DNA of 64,000 nt from CAWUIO01 sp963922455. Its GTDB lineage: Bacteria > Bacteroidota > Bacteroidia > Cytophagales > Microscillaceae. The notes beneath the pieces were generated by a model. The model searched no databases. It was not told the DNA's origin and saw only the letters and a list, made by a program, of their open reading frames with translations. This document shows positions 50,635 through 57,362 of this stretch, piece by piece (position 1 is the first letter of the stretch; every line of letters begins with the position of its first letter). The translations under genes and the position numbers were made by a program. The stretch lies in assembly GCA_963922455.1 (NCBI GenBank), contig CAWUIO010000018.1:1-64000 (forward strand), read 5' to 3'.

Positions 50635-52107
50635 ATGAAAAATACCTATCAACCTTACGTAAAAATTGGGTTTTTGACCTGGGTGCTCCTTGGTCTGGGG
50701 CTGGGCCAAGTTCAAGCCCAGCAAGTCTCTGGGGGACGAGAAATATGGACTTTGGACGCTTGTATCGAATATGCCATCCAAAACAACCTGACCGTTAAGC
50801 AAAATGACCTACAAGTACAGATCTCGGAAAACAATTATCTCCAATCTAAAATTGAGCGTTACCCGGATTTGAATGGGAATGCTTCCCAAACGTTTAGTTG
50901 GGGTCGGGCCATTGATCCTACTTCCAATGACTTTGTCAATCAGCAAATTAATTCCAATCGCTTTAGTCTTAGCTCGAATATGACCATATTTAACGGGCAA
51001 AGCATTACCAACACAATTAAAAGAAATAAACTAAACATAGAAGTAGACCGAAAAAACGCCCAGCAATCACGCTACGATGTCTCATTGAATGTTGCTATCA
51101 ATTATCTCAATATTTTATTAAATAAAGAGCTCCTGGATGTAGCCCAGAAAAATGTGGAGTCTACCCAACAGCAACTCGACCGAACCCAAAAATTATTCGA
51201 CGCCGGAGCGGTGGCCGAAAATGACGTTATCGATTTAAAAGCAACCCTTGCCAATAATGAGTTGGCCGTAGTAACCGCCCGGAATACCCTCAATCTGTCA
51301 ATTATTGGTCTCCAACAATCTATGAACTACGACATAGACCCTGATTTTAACATTGAAGATGTACCCATTGAATCTTTGGAAGTGCAGCCCATCGCCGAGG
51401 CCCCCGCAGCTATATACCGGGAAGCTTTACTGACGCAACCCAATGTAAAAGGAGCCGAAATAAACATAGAAAGTGCGGCATATGATGTTGATATAGCTCG
51501 ATCAGGGCGCTATCCTACATTGACGCTCAATGGCTCGATTACTAGTAACTTTTCTGACGCTGCTAGGCAAGTTGATTTTGTTACTACTGGTTTAGAAATT
51601 CAAGAAATTGGGGTCGTAGAAGGAACTGGTCAAGCCGTTACTTCCGAAGTTCCAGTTACTGAAAGACAAGTAAACGATTACCCGTTTTTTGACCAACTAA
51701 GCGATAACCGTTTCCAGCAGCTAACTTTAAATTTGAGTATTCCTATTTTTAACCGTTGGGCCGTAAAGAGTAACATTCAAAATTCTTTGATTAGACAAAG
51801 AATCGCCGAGACTAACTCTCAAAACGTTAAGCTCCAACTGCGCCAGACCATTGAGCAGGCCTACGCCGATGCCTTGGCGGCTTACGAGACCTTCCGTTCT
51901 CGGGAGCAACAAGTAGCGGCACTTGAATTATCCTTTGAGACTACCGAAAAGCGCTACCTAGCCGGTGCCGCCAATATTGTAGACTATAACTTAGCCCGTA
52001 TCAACCGGGACAACGCCCGCTCGGATATGGTTCGCGCTAAATATGATTATTTATTCCGTCAAAAAGTGATAGACTTTTATATAGGGCGGCCTCTTAGTAT
52101 AAAGTAG
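50635..52107 (+). CDS. TolC family outer-membrane efflux protein
   Basis: This 490-residue outer-membrane channel is counted from ATG 50635. A signal peptide ends at VQAQ near 27. The TolC repeat shows as ALDACIEYAIQNNLTVKQNDL and the internal repeat SAAYDVDIARSGRYPTLTLNGS. The periplasmic helices include QQSRYDVSLNVAINYLNILL and VKLQLRQTIEQAYADALAAYE. The nearest homologues in Bacteroidota work with an HlyD-like adaptor and an inner-membrane pump. The adaptor follows 159 bp downstream, past a hairpin; the pump is not encoded here. An upstream TTG at 50569 is too far from the signal peptide. Confidence 0.9.
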   Translation: MKNTYQPYVKIGFLTWVLLGLGLGQVQAQQVSGGREIWTLDACIEYAIQNNLTVKQNDLQVQISENNYLQSKIERYPDLNGNASQTFSWGRAIDPTSNDFVNQQINSNRFSLSSNMTIFNGQSITNTIKRNKLNIEVDRKNAQQSRYDVSLNVAINYLNILLNKELLDVAQKNVESTQQQLDRTQKLFDAGAVAENDVIDLKATLANNELAVVTARNTLNLSIIGLQQSMNYDIDPDFNIEDVPIESLEVQPIAEAPAAIYREALLTQPNVKGAEINIESAAYDVDIARSGRYPTLTLNGSITSNFSDAARQVDFVTTGLEIQEIGVVEGTGQAVTSEVPVTERQVNDYPFFDQLSDNRFQQLTLNLSIPIFNRWAVKSNIQNSLIRQRIAETNSQNVKLQLRQTIEQAYADALAAYETFRSREQQVAALELSFETTEKRYLAGAANIVDYNLARINRDNARSDMVRAKYDYLFRQKVIDFYIGRPLSIK

Positions 52108-52132
52108 GCCTGCAAGCCCAAAACCCGTTTGC

Positions 52133-52183
52133 ATTCCCGAAAGGAGGAGCAAAAATCGCTTTTCCTTTCGGGAATTTGTTTTG
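52133..52183 (+). terminator. Terminator/attenuator between TolC and the adaptor gene
   Basis: A perfect 13-bp stem pairs ATTCCCGAAAGGA with TCCTTTCGGGAAT around a 17-base loop and is followed by TTGTTTTG. It lies 26 bp after the TolC stop. The adaptor gene then has its own TACATTTG element at 52240-52247, which fits TAnnTTTG, so the two genes may be transcribed separately or with partial readthrough. Confidence 0.75.
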
Positions 52184-52265
52184 TCAATAGACAAACGGAC
52201 TTTAAATTGGTTAATAAGATTAAGATTCTAGGTTTTTCTTACATTTGAGTATTAATATTTTTAAG

Positions 52266-53639
52266 ATGGCAAAGAAACGTTCCCGTAAATTGTTGAGAAA
52301 TTTACTAATTATCGCTGGGTTGGTGATTGTAGGGTTAATTGGCCTACGTGCCTTGGGGTTTGGCAAAAAAGAAGATGCTTTTGAAGTAAGCATGGCCGAA
52401 GCGAAAAAAGTAGAAATTGTAGAAAAGGTGACGGCCTCAGGTAAAGTCCAGCCCGAAACCGAAGTGAAAATCAGCCCGGATGTCTCAGGGGAGGTCATTG
52501 ACGTGCTCATTGAAGAAGGAGACTCGGTAAGCCAAGGAACCCTCTTATTCCGCATCCGCCCCGATAATATTCAAGCCGCAGTGGAGAGCTCAGGCGCTAC
52601 CGTAAACGCCCGCCGGGCCAACCTATCCCAAGCCCAGGCCGATCTCTCTCAGACAAAAGCCCAGCTGGTACAAGCCGAGGCCGATTTTAAGCGTAATCAG
52701 GACTTATTTGAGCAAAAAGTGATTTCTGAAGCCGACTTCCAAACCTCGCAGGCCAATTATCAGGTAGCCATTGAGCAAGTACGTTCGGCTGAGCAAAACG
52801 TAGAAGCGTCCCGCTTTAACATGGCCAACTCTCAAGCTACTCTCAAGCAAAACCTAGATAACCTGTCCCGTACAGAGATTTATGCCCCAGTAAGCGGTAT
52901 TGTTTCCAAACTCAGTGTGGAGAAAGGGGAAACTGTGGTAGGAACCGGGCAAATGGCCGGTACCGAAATGCTTATCTTGGCCGATCTGAACAATATGGAA
53001 GTACAGGTTGACGTAAACGAAAACGATATTATCCGGGTAAAACGCGGACAATCCTCCGATATTGATGTGGATTCTTATTCCAGTTCCGGACGTATTTTCA
53101 AAGGCATTGTCACCGAAATCGCCAATACCGCTACCGAAACCACCACGGCCGATGCCGTTACCGAGTTTTTGGTAAAAGTACGCATCTTGAATGAGTCTTA
53201 TAAAGATTTGGCCAATCAAAATACCAAGCCTTTCCGGCCAGGTATGACGGCCTCGGTAGATATTATCACCCAAAAGAAAGCAGGAATCTTGTCGGTGCCC
53301 ATAGCCGCGGTTACTACCCGCGAAGCCAAAAAAGGCGAGGCCGGGGGAAAAGACAAAGGAAAAGCCGATATCAAAAAAACGTCTAATGATTCGGGAAGTA
53401 GTAGTAAGGATGACCTAGACGAAATCGTATTTGTTTACGATAAAGATAGCGGAACCATCAAGGCCCAAAAAGTAAAAACGGGGATAAGTGACTTTGAAAA
53501 TATTGAAATCCTGGAAGGTTTGGAAGAAGGACAAACCGTGATTACCGGTCCCTTCCTGATTGTTTCCAAGCAATTGAAAGACGGAGACAAAGTCAAGAAA
53601 ATGGAGAAAAAATCCTTTGGTCGCGGAGGAAGAAAATAA
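52266..53639 (+). CDS. Efflux RND/ABC periplasmic adaptor subunit (MacA/HlyD-like)
   Basis: This 457-residue adaptor, counted from ATG 52266, has an N-terminal membrane anchor (LLRNLLIIAGLVIVGLIGL). It has the biotinyl-lipoyl parts GEVIDVLIEEGDSVSQGTLL and IYAPVSGIVSKLSVEKGETV, and a long alpha hairpin (about 95-205; AQLVQAEADFKRNQDLFEQ). The C-terminal beta-barrel and membrane-proximal domains follow. A Lys/Ser/Asp-rich insert (EAGGKDKGKADIKK) sits before the last domain. It links an inner-membrane pump to TolC. MacB-like pumps use this adaptor type; the candidate in this window is the FtsX/LolD pair at 27173-28998, but there is no genetic link. Confidence 0.9.
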   Translation: MAKKRSRKLLRNLLIIAGLVIVGLIGLRALGFGKKEDAFEVSMAEAKKVEIVEKVTASGKVQPETEVKISPDVSGEVIDVLIEEGDSVSQGTLLFRIRPDNIQAAVESSGATVNARRANLSQAQADLSQTKAQLVQAEADFKRNQDLFEQKVISEADFQTSQANYQVAIEQVRSAEQNVEASRFNMANSQATLKQNLDNLSRTEIYAPVSGIVSKLSVEKGETVVGTGQMAGTEMLILADLNNMEVQVDVNENDIIRVKRGQSSDIDVDSYSSSGRIFKGIVTEIANTATETTTADAVTEFLVKVRILNESYKDLANQNTKPFRPGMTASVDIITQKKAGILSVPIAAVTTREAKKGEAGGKDKGKADIKKTSNDSGSSSKDDLDEIVFVYDKDSGTIKAQKVKTGISDFENIEILEGLEEGQTVITGPFLIVSKQLKDGDKVKKMEKKSFGRGGRK

Positions 53640-53656
53640 ATCTTAGAAGAACCTTT

Positions 53657-53690
53657 AAAAAAAGCCGGGTCTTAGCTCCTGGCTTTTTTT
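53657..53690. terminator. Bidirectional terminator after the adaptor gene
   Basis: GCCGGG pairs with CCTGGC around TCTTAGCT and is flanked by an A-run and a T-run, so it works for the adaptor gene on the plus strand and for the convergent glycosyltransferase on the minus strand. Confidence 0.88.
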
Positions 53691-54774
53691 AATCGAAAAG
53701 CCTAAGATAATTTTCCCGATTGGAACCCACCGAGTACTGGGCAATAACTTTATCTCGCCCCTTTTTCCCCATTTGCGTTCTTAATACAGGGTCTTGGAGC
53801 AGTACCTTCATATATTGCAGCCAATCTTCATCATTTCGGCAGTGAAAACCTTCCTCGCCGTGCTCTACAATATCCTGGTTTACCCCCACCGGGCTCAGCA
53901 AGGCCGGAATACCCAGCGACATGTATTGCAAGGCTTTGAAGCCGCATTTACCCTGGGCCCAGATATCATCCTTGAGGGGCATCAGGCCAATATGCATAGT
54001 CAATAAATCTTCAATCTCCGTTTCGGCCTTCCAAGGGCGGTAGCTCAGGCCTTCCCAGGCAAAATCGGGGGCTTGGTTGGCAATCACCAAAAATGTGAAG
54101 GAGATTTCTTTTTCCAAGGCTTGCAGAAGCGGGATTAAGGGAGTGAGATAGGGAAGGGTAGAGTGCGTACCTGTCCACCCAATTACGGGTTTGTCCTGGG
54201 CCTGATGAATACGCAAAGTATTATGCCGCCTCTCGGTATCCAAGGTAGTGGGGTTTATGCGCACTCGAGGGTTAAACTCGCGGGCAAACGCGGCCAAGTA
54301 GGCATTGCCGGCACTTACCCGATAGGCCCAGCGACAAATACTTTGGGTTTTTTGGTGAAATTTTATTCGGCTGGCCAGGGAATTCTGCGCGCTGGTATTG
54401 GGCAGCCAAATGGCATCATCAAAGTCGAATATAATTTTTTTTTGAAAAATTCGGGCAATCATCCATTCCAAGAGGGGAGGGCCAATGGGGCTCAACTCCC
54501 GATGGATAAAGACGCGGTCGTACCGGGGCAAACGAAAAATCAAAGCCCACCTTCTCAGAAAGCCCCGCAGGATTCCTCCTATTTTAGCCAATAGATGACC
54601 GGGTTGGTAGAGCACGGCCCACGTTTTTTCATCTAAAAAGCTTTGCTTATCATAGCGGATGCCGGCTTTGTCTAAGGCCTCCCAATATTGTTCAAAGCGA
54701 AAACGCTGAGAACCGGCCGTATCCGAAGGATAAGGAAATAAAAATAAAACGCGTAACTTAGATGACTTCGGCAT
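53689..54774 (-). CDS. Glycosyltransferase family 4-like protein (GT-B)
   Basis: This protein of 361 residues, from ATG 54774, opens with VLFLFPYPSDTAGSQRFRFEQ, typical of group 1 GT-B transferases. The IIFDFDDAIWLP motif follows near 122. The C-terminal Rossmann domain has PVIGWTGTHSTLPYL and the nucleotide-sugar segment GLMPLKDDIWAQGKCGFKALQYM, with GIPALLSPVGVNQDIV as the final E-loop. It overlaps the upstream glycosyltransferase gene by 17 bp, so both belong to one operon, probably for a surface or exopolysaccharide or glycan. Donor and acceptor are unknown. Confidence 0.87.
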   Translation of the reverse strand: MPKSSKLRVLFLFPYPSDTAGSQRFRFEQYWEALDKAGIRYDKQSFLDEKTWAVLYQPGHLLAKIGGILRGFLRRWALIFRLPRYDRVFIHRELSPIGPPLLEWMIARIFQKKIIFDFDDAIWLPNTSAQNSLASRIKFHQKTQSICRWAYRVSAGNAYLAAFAREFNPRVRINPTTLDTERRHNTLRIHQAQDKPVIGWTGTHSTLPYLTPLIPLLQALEKEISFTFLVIANQAPDFAWEGLSYRPWKAETEIEDLLTMHIGLMPLKDDIWAQGKCGFKALQYMSLGIPALLSPVGVNQDIVEHGEEGFHCRNDEDWLQYMKVLLQDPVLRTQMGKKGRDKVIAQYSVGSNRENYLRLFD

Positions 54775-55966
54775 AAATCTCCCGGTATCGCTGTATTCCT
54801 TTTTCCAGACCAAAATAGTCCATCGCCAAGGCGCGCAGATTTTCTGGATCTATGGCCCGGAGCTGGTCAACATTTTTTACGATTGGCTCAAATAATTTTC
54901 CCGTATCGGCGGGGCTTTCTGGCGAAGAAAAGTCAACCATAGCCCCGTAGGCAAATTTTTCGTACAGATATTCCTGGTCACCCACCCCCCGGTTACAAAG
55001 AATAGGTATGCCCAAGGCCAATATTTCCCCCATCTTCGTGGCCGAAGACGCTTTTTTGGAAAAATAAGGCTTGATAAAAAATACCGATAGGTGACTACGA
55101 GAAAGCAAAACGGGGACTTGCTTCCTCTCAGCCGGCGTAATTTCAAGACGCTCGGGGGCAATCCCAAAGTGGACCGCCCGATTCCGAATCGCCTCTGGGT
55201 TTTCCCGGGTAATAAACAGAAAGTGGGCTTCCGGTTTCTCTTCCAAAAGTTTTTTAAAAAAGATCAGCATTTCATCCAGCATATACCAGGTGCCGATGGA
55301 GCCTAAATAACTCACCGTGAAGGGCTTTTGGGGACTAGATTCTATTTTTTCGGGGTCAAACAGGTGGGTATCCACACAACATGGGATTACTTGAATAGGA
55401 GAAAGTTCAGGCAATTGCCAAGTGCGAATCTCCTGCCGGGCATTTTCGGTTAAGCTAACCGTGTAGGCCGATTCTTGTAAAAACTCTTTTTCCTTGCCTT
55501 TGAAGTAGGAATAGATCCGGCGAAACAAGGGGTTTTTAAGGTTCCAAATCCCCCCGTCTACGCGTTCGTCGGCCCAAAATCCCCGCATATCGAATACGAA
55601 AGGAACCTGAAGTTTGCGCCAAAAGTGCTGGCCAATGAGGGCAGCAATATAACTGCGGCAATGGATCAGGCAAAATTGATGCTCCTGGTGCAGGTTTAGG
55701 GCCATTTTTCTGAGATCGTAGAGGTCACGCAAGGTAGATAAAACGGGGGGGCTTTTCCGGTAAAAACGGTAATGCCAGATGATGCCGGCTTCATCCATAA
55801 TCTTTCGTACGGTGGCTTCGCTACGGGAAAAATTTTCCCGTTTTTCAGCACTTAGTATATGCATCTGATAACCCGCCTCCTGCAAACCACAGAGATAAGG
55901 CAAGACCTGGGATTGGCCCAAAGGGTCGGTCATGCCGTCATAGGAGATATACAAAATTGATTTCAA
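54758..55966 (-). CDS. Glycosyltransferase (GT-B, group 1)
   Basis: This 402-residue protein starts with ILYISYDGMTDPLGQSQVLPYL, the opening of a common Bacteroidota group 1 transferase family with Asp-Gly-Met near residue 10. The acceptor domain continues to HCRSYIAALIGQHFW and VFDMRGFWADERVDGG. The donor domain includes FTVSYLGSIGTWYMLDEML and ends with KMGEILALGIPILCNRGVGDQEYL. It overlaps the next gene by 17 bp. The first copy-2 MITE end lies 36 bp upstream of the start, so the promoter region has been altered by the element. Confidence 0.88.
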   Translation of the reverse strand: MKSILYISYDGMTDPLGQSQVLPYLCGLQEAGYQMHILSAEKRENFSRSEATVRKIMDEAGIIWHYRFYRKSPPVLSTLRDLYDLRKMALNLHQEHQFCLIHCRSYIAALIGQHFWRKLQVPFVFDMRGFWADERVDGGIWNLKNPLFRRIYSYFKGKEKEFLQESAYTVSLTENARQEIRTWQLPELSPIQVIPCCVDTHLFDPEKIESSPQKPFTVSYLGSIGTWYMLDEMLIFFKKLLEEKPEAHFLFITRENPEAIRNRAVHFGIAPERLEITPAERKQVPVLLSRSHLSVFFIKPYFSKKASSATKMGEILALGIPILCNRGVGDQEYLYEKFAYGAMVDFSSPESPADTGKLFEPIVKNVDQLRAIDPENLRALAMDYFGLEKGIQRYREIYAEVI

Positions 55967-56002
55967 AGTATATAGCCGTTGATAATTGATTAAAAAATAC
56001 TA

Positions 56003-56164
56003 AGAAACTGTTTAAGTTTATTTTTTGTCGGCGAAAAGGGTCAGTTTGGGGTTCTGATGAAATCAACAAGGAGCGCATAGCAGCGCTACGGGCGATGAAT
56101 TTGATGAAATCAGGTTCCCGAAATGGCCCTTTGCGGCCCATATAATTAAATTTAAACAGTTTCT
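56003..56164. mobile_element. MITE-like element, copy 2 (162 bp, TIRs)
   Basis: This is the second copy of the element at 29874-30035, of the same length and orientation, with terminal repeats AGAAACTGTTTAAGTTTA and TAAATTTAAACAGTTTCT. It lies between the glycosyltransferase start and 131-bp repeat copy 10, only 13 bp from the latter. Confidence 0.88.
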
Positions 56165-56177
56165 AATAAAAGGATGA

Positions 56178-56308
56178 GGGGCTGCCCCCGGCGATGAAAA
56201 ATAGGTGTTCCTAGGCGCATGGGTAGCGGCCGGGGTCGGGCTTTCACTACTCGCCGGCCCACCCGCCAGCCAGCGGCGGGCTCAAACATGCCGTTCTATC
56301 CCTCAGCC
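56178..56308 (-). repeat. 131-bp structured repeat, copy 10
   Basis: This minus-strand copy is unusual because its GGCTGA end, not its GGGGCTGCCCC end, touches the neighbouring gene. The last sense codon GGC and the stop TGA of the SemiSWEET gene (56303-56308) are inside the repeat. Arms CCCCGGC and GCCGGGG are complementary. Confidence 0.92.
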
Positions 56309-56557
56309 GTGCTTAATTTTATAAAAGAGAATGATCACGGCAAAAAACAAGGTAATGACATTGGCCAGGATAACGGGTAAGTCTCCGATTAAAAAACCAT
56401 AAATTAACCATAACGATACCCCCAAACTAAAAAAACTGTACATCGTCAGGGAAATGCTGTGTGTATTCCGCGTTTTGATTACCCGGATAGATTGCGGCAA
56501 AAAAGAAAGGGTGGTGCAAGTTGCGGCTACCAAGCCCAGGATTTGGATCCAATCCAA
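56303..56557 (-). CDS. SemiSWEET-type sugar transporter
   Basis: This 84-residue protein has three membrane segments and the PQ-loop signature FLPQSIRVIKTRNTHSISL (about 18-36), as in bacterial SemiSWEETs (MtN3/saliva). These form dimers that pass small sugars across the inner membrane. The length is typical (about 85). Its last codon and stop lie inside 131-bp repeat copy 10. It begins 5 bp after the stop of the NTF2-like gene, so the two are co-transcribed. The substrate is not predictable. Confidence 0.9.
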   Translation of the reverse strand: MDWIQILGLVAATCTTLSFLPQSIRVIKTRNTHSISLTMYSFFSLGVSLWLIYGFLIGDLPVILANVITLFFAVIILFYKIKHG

Positions 56558-56562
56558 GGTAA

Positions 56563-57084
56563 TTATTTTTTAAATAAGTATTTTGCCGGAATGGGGTTTT
56601 CCTGGGTTTCCTGATTCCATTGAATGGACGTAATCCAGTAGCGTCCCGCTTCTTTGACCAATTGAATGCTGTTAATGCCCCGGGCCATAATCTCTCCGTC
56701 GGCCTTCATTTTGGTTTGATACGCACTAAAAACGTGAATCATGGTGCTGTATTCTTCTACAACGCGCCCTATTTCTTTTTCAAAAAAGCCATTTTTTAGC
56801 ATGTAGGGCCCTGAGCGTTTGATGTAATCCTCAATCCCGAAGCTGGTGTAAGACTCTTTGCCCTCTCGGTTCCGTCGTACTACCCCAAATTTGGCGTCTT
56901 TTTTAAAGATTGTACGCATGCGCTGCCAATCTCTTTCCTGGCCGGCCGGGCCAGAAATGGCATCGTATAAGGCAGCCATTATTCCGTCTAGGCTTTTCAC
57001 TTCTTCGGCCACAGGGTCTTGGGCTTGGGTGCTCAGGGGAGCCAGTAAAATGAGTACGAAAATACTCCCAAAAAGTGTTTTCAT
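56563..57084 (-). CDS. Secreted NTF2/SnoaL-like protein
   Basis: This 173-residue protein has a signal peptide (IFVLILLAPLSTQAQ, cleavage after TQAQ near 22) and an NTF2-like cystatin fold. Recognisable parts are LDGIMAALYDAISGPAGQERDW at the start, then YTSFGIEDYIKRSGPYM and the strands MIHVFSAYQTKM and NSIQLVKEAGRYWITSIQW. Such SnoaL-like proteins bind a small ligand or are enzymes; the GPAGQERDWxRMRTIF pattern is common in Bacteroidota nuclear-transport-factor-2-family members. It lies 5 bp upstream of SemiSWEET, so a shared nutrient role is possible. Confidence 0.78.
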   Translation of the reverse strand: MKTLFGSIFVLILLAPLSTQAQDPVAEEVKSLDGIMAALYDAISGPAGQERDWQRMRTIFKKDAKFGVVRRNREGKESYTSFGIEDYIKRSGPYMLKNGFFEKEIGRVVEEYSTMIHVFSAYQTKMKADGEIMARGINSIQLVKEAGRYWITSIQWNQETQENPIPAKYLFKK

Positions 57085-57154
57085 GCGCTTAAATTTTTAT
57101 CCAAGCTAAGCGATTCCCCGGGAATAAACAAATCTTGAATTTGGAAGAAAATCC

Positions 57155-57285
57155 GGCTTAGGGATGGAACGGCATGTTTGAGCTCGTGTTGGCTTGCGGG
57201 GAGAGGCAGCGAGTAGTGACAGCCCGACCCGCGCTGCTAGGAGGGTACAAGGAACAGCCCAATTTTCTTAGCGCGGGGCAGCCCC
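57155..57285 (+). repeat. 131-bp structured repeat, copy 11
   Basis: This forward copy lies between the NTF2-like gene and the WD40-caspase gene, 78 bp beyond the caspase stop and past its terminator. Arms CCCGCGCT and AGCGCGGG pair. The central box is slightly divergent (GCGAGTAGTGACAGCCCGAC) and the end is GGGGCAGCCCC. Confidence 0.92.
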
Positions 57286-57304
57286 TCAAAAAGGCGAGGG
57301 GCAA

Positions 57305-57343
57305 TTAAAAAAGGCCTGGACCCCAATTGGGAGTACAGGCCTT
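57305..57343 (-). terminator. Terminator of the WD40-caspase gene
   Basis: On the minus strand AAGGCCTG pairs perfectly with CAGGCCTT and is followed by TTTTAATT. It lies 20 bp after the stop codon of the caspase gene and ahead of repeat copy 11. Confidence 0.85.
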
Positions 57344-57362
57344 GGATTTATCATGTAAGCTG

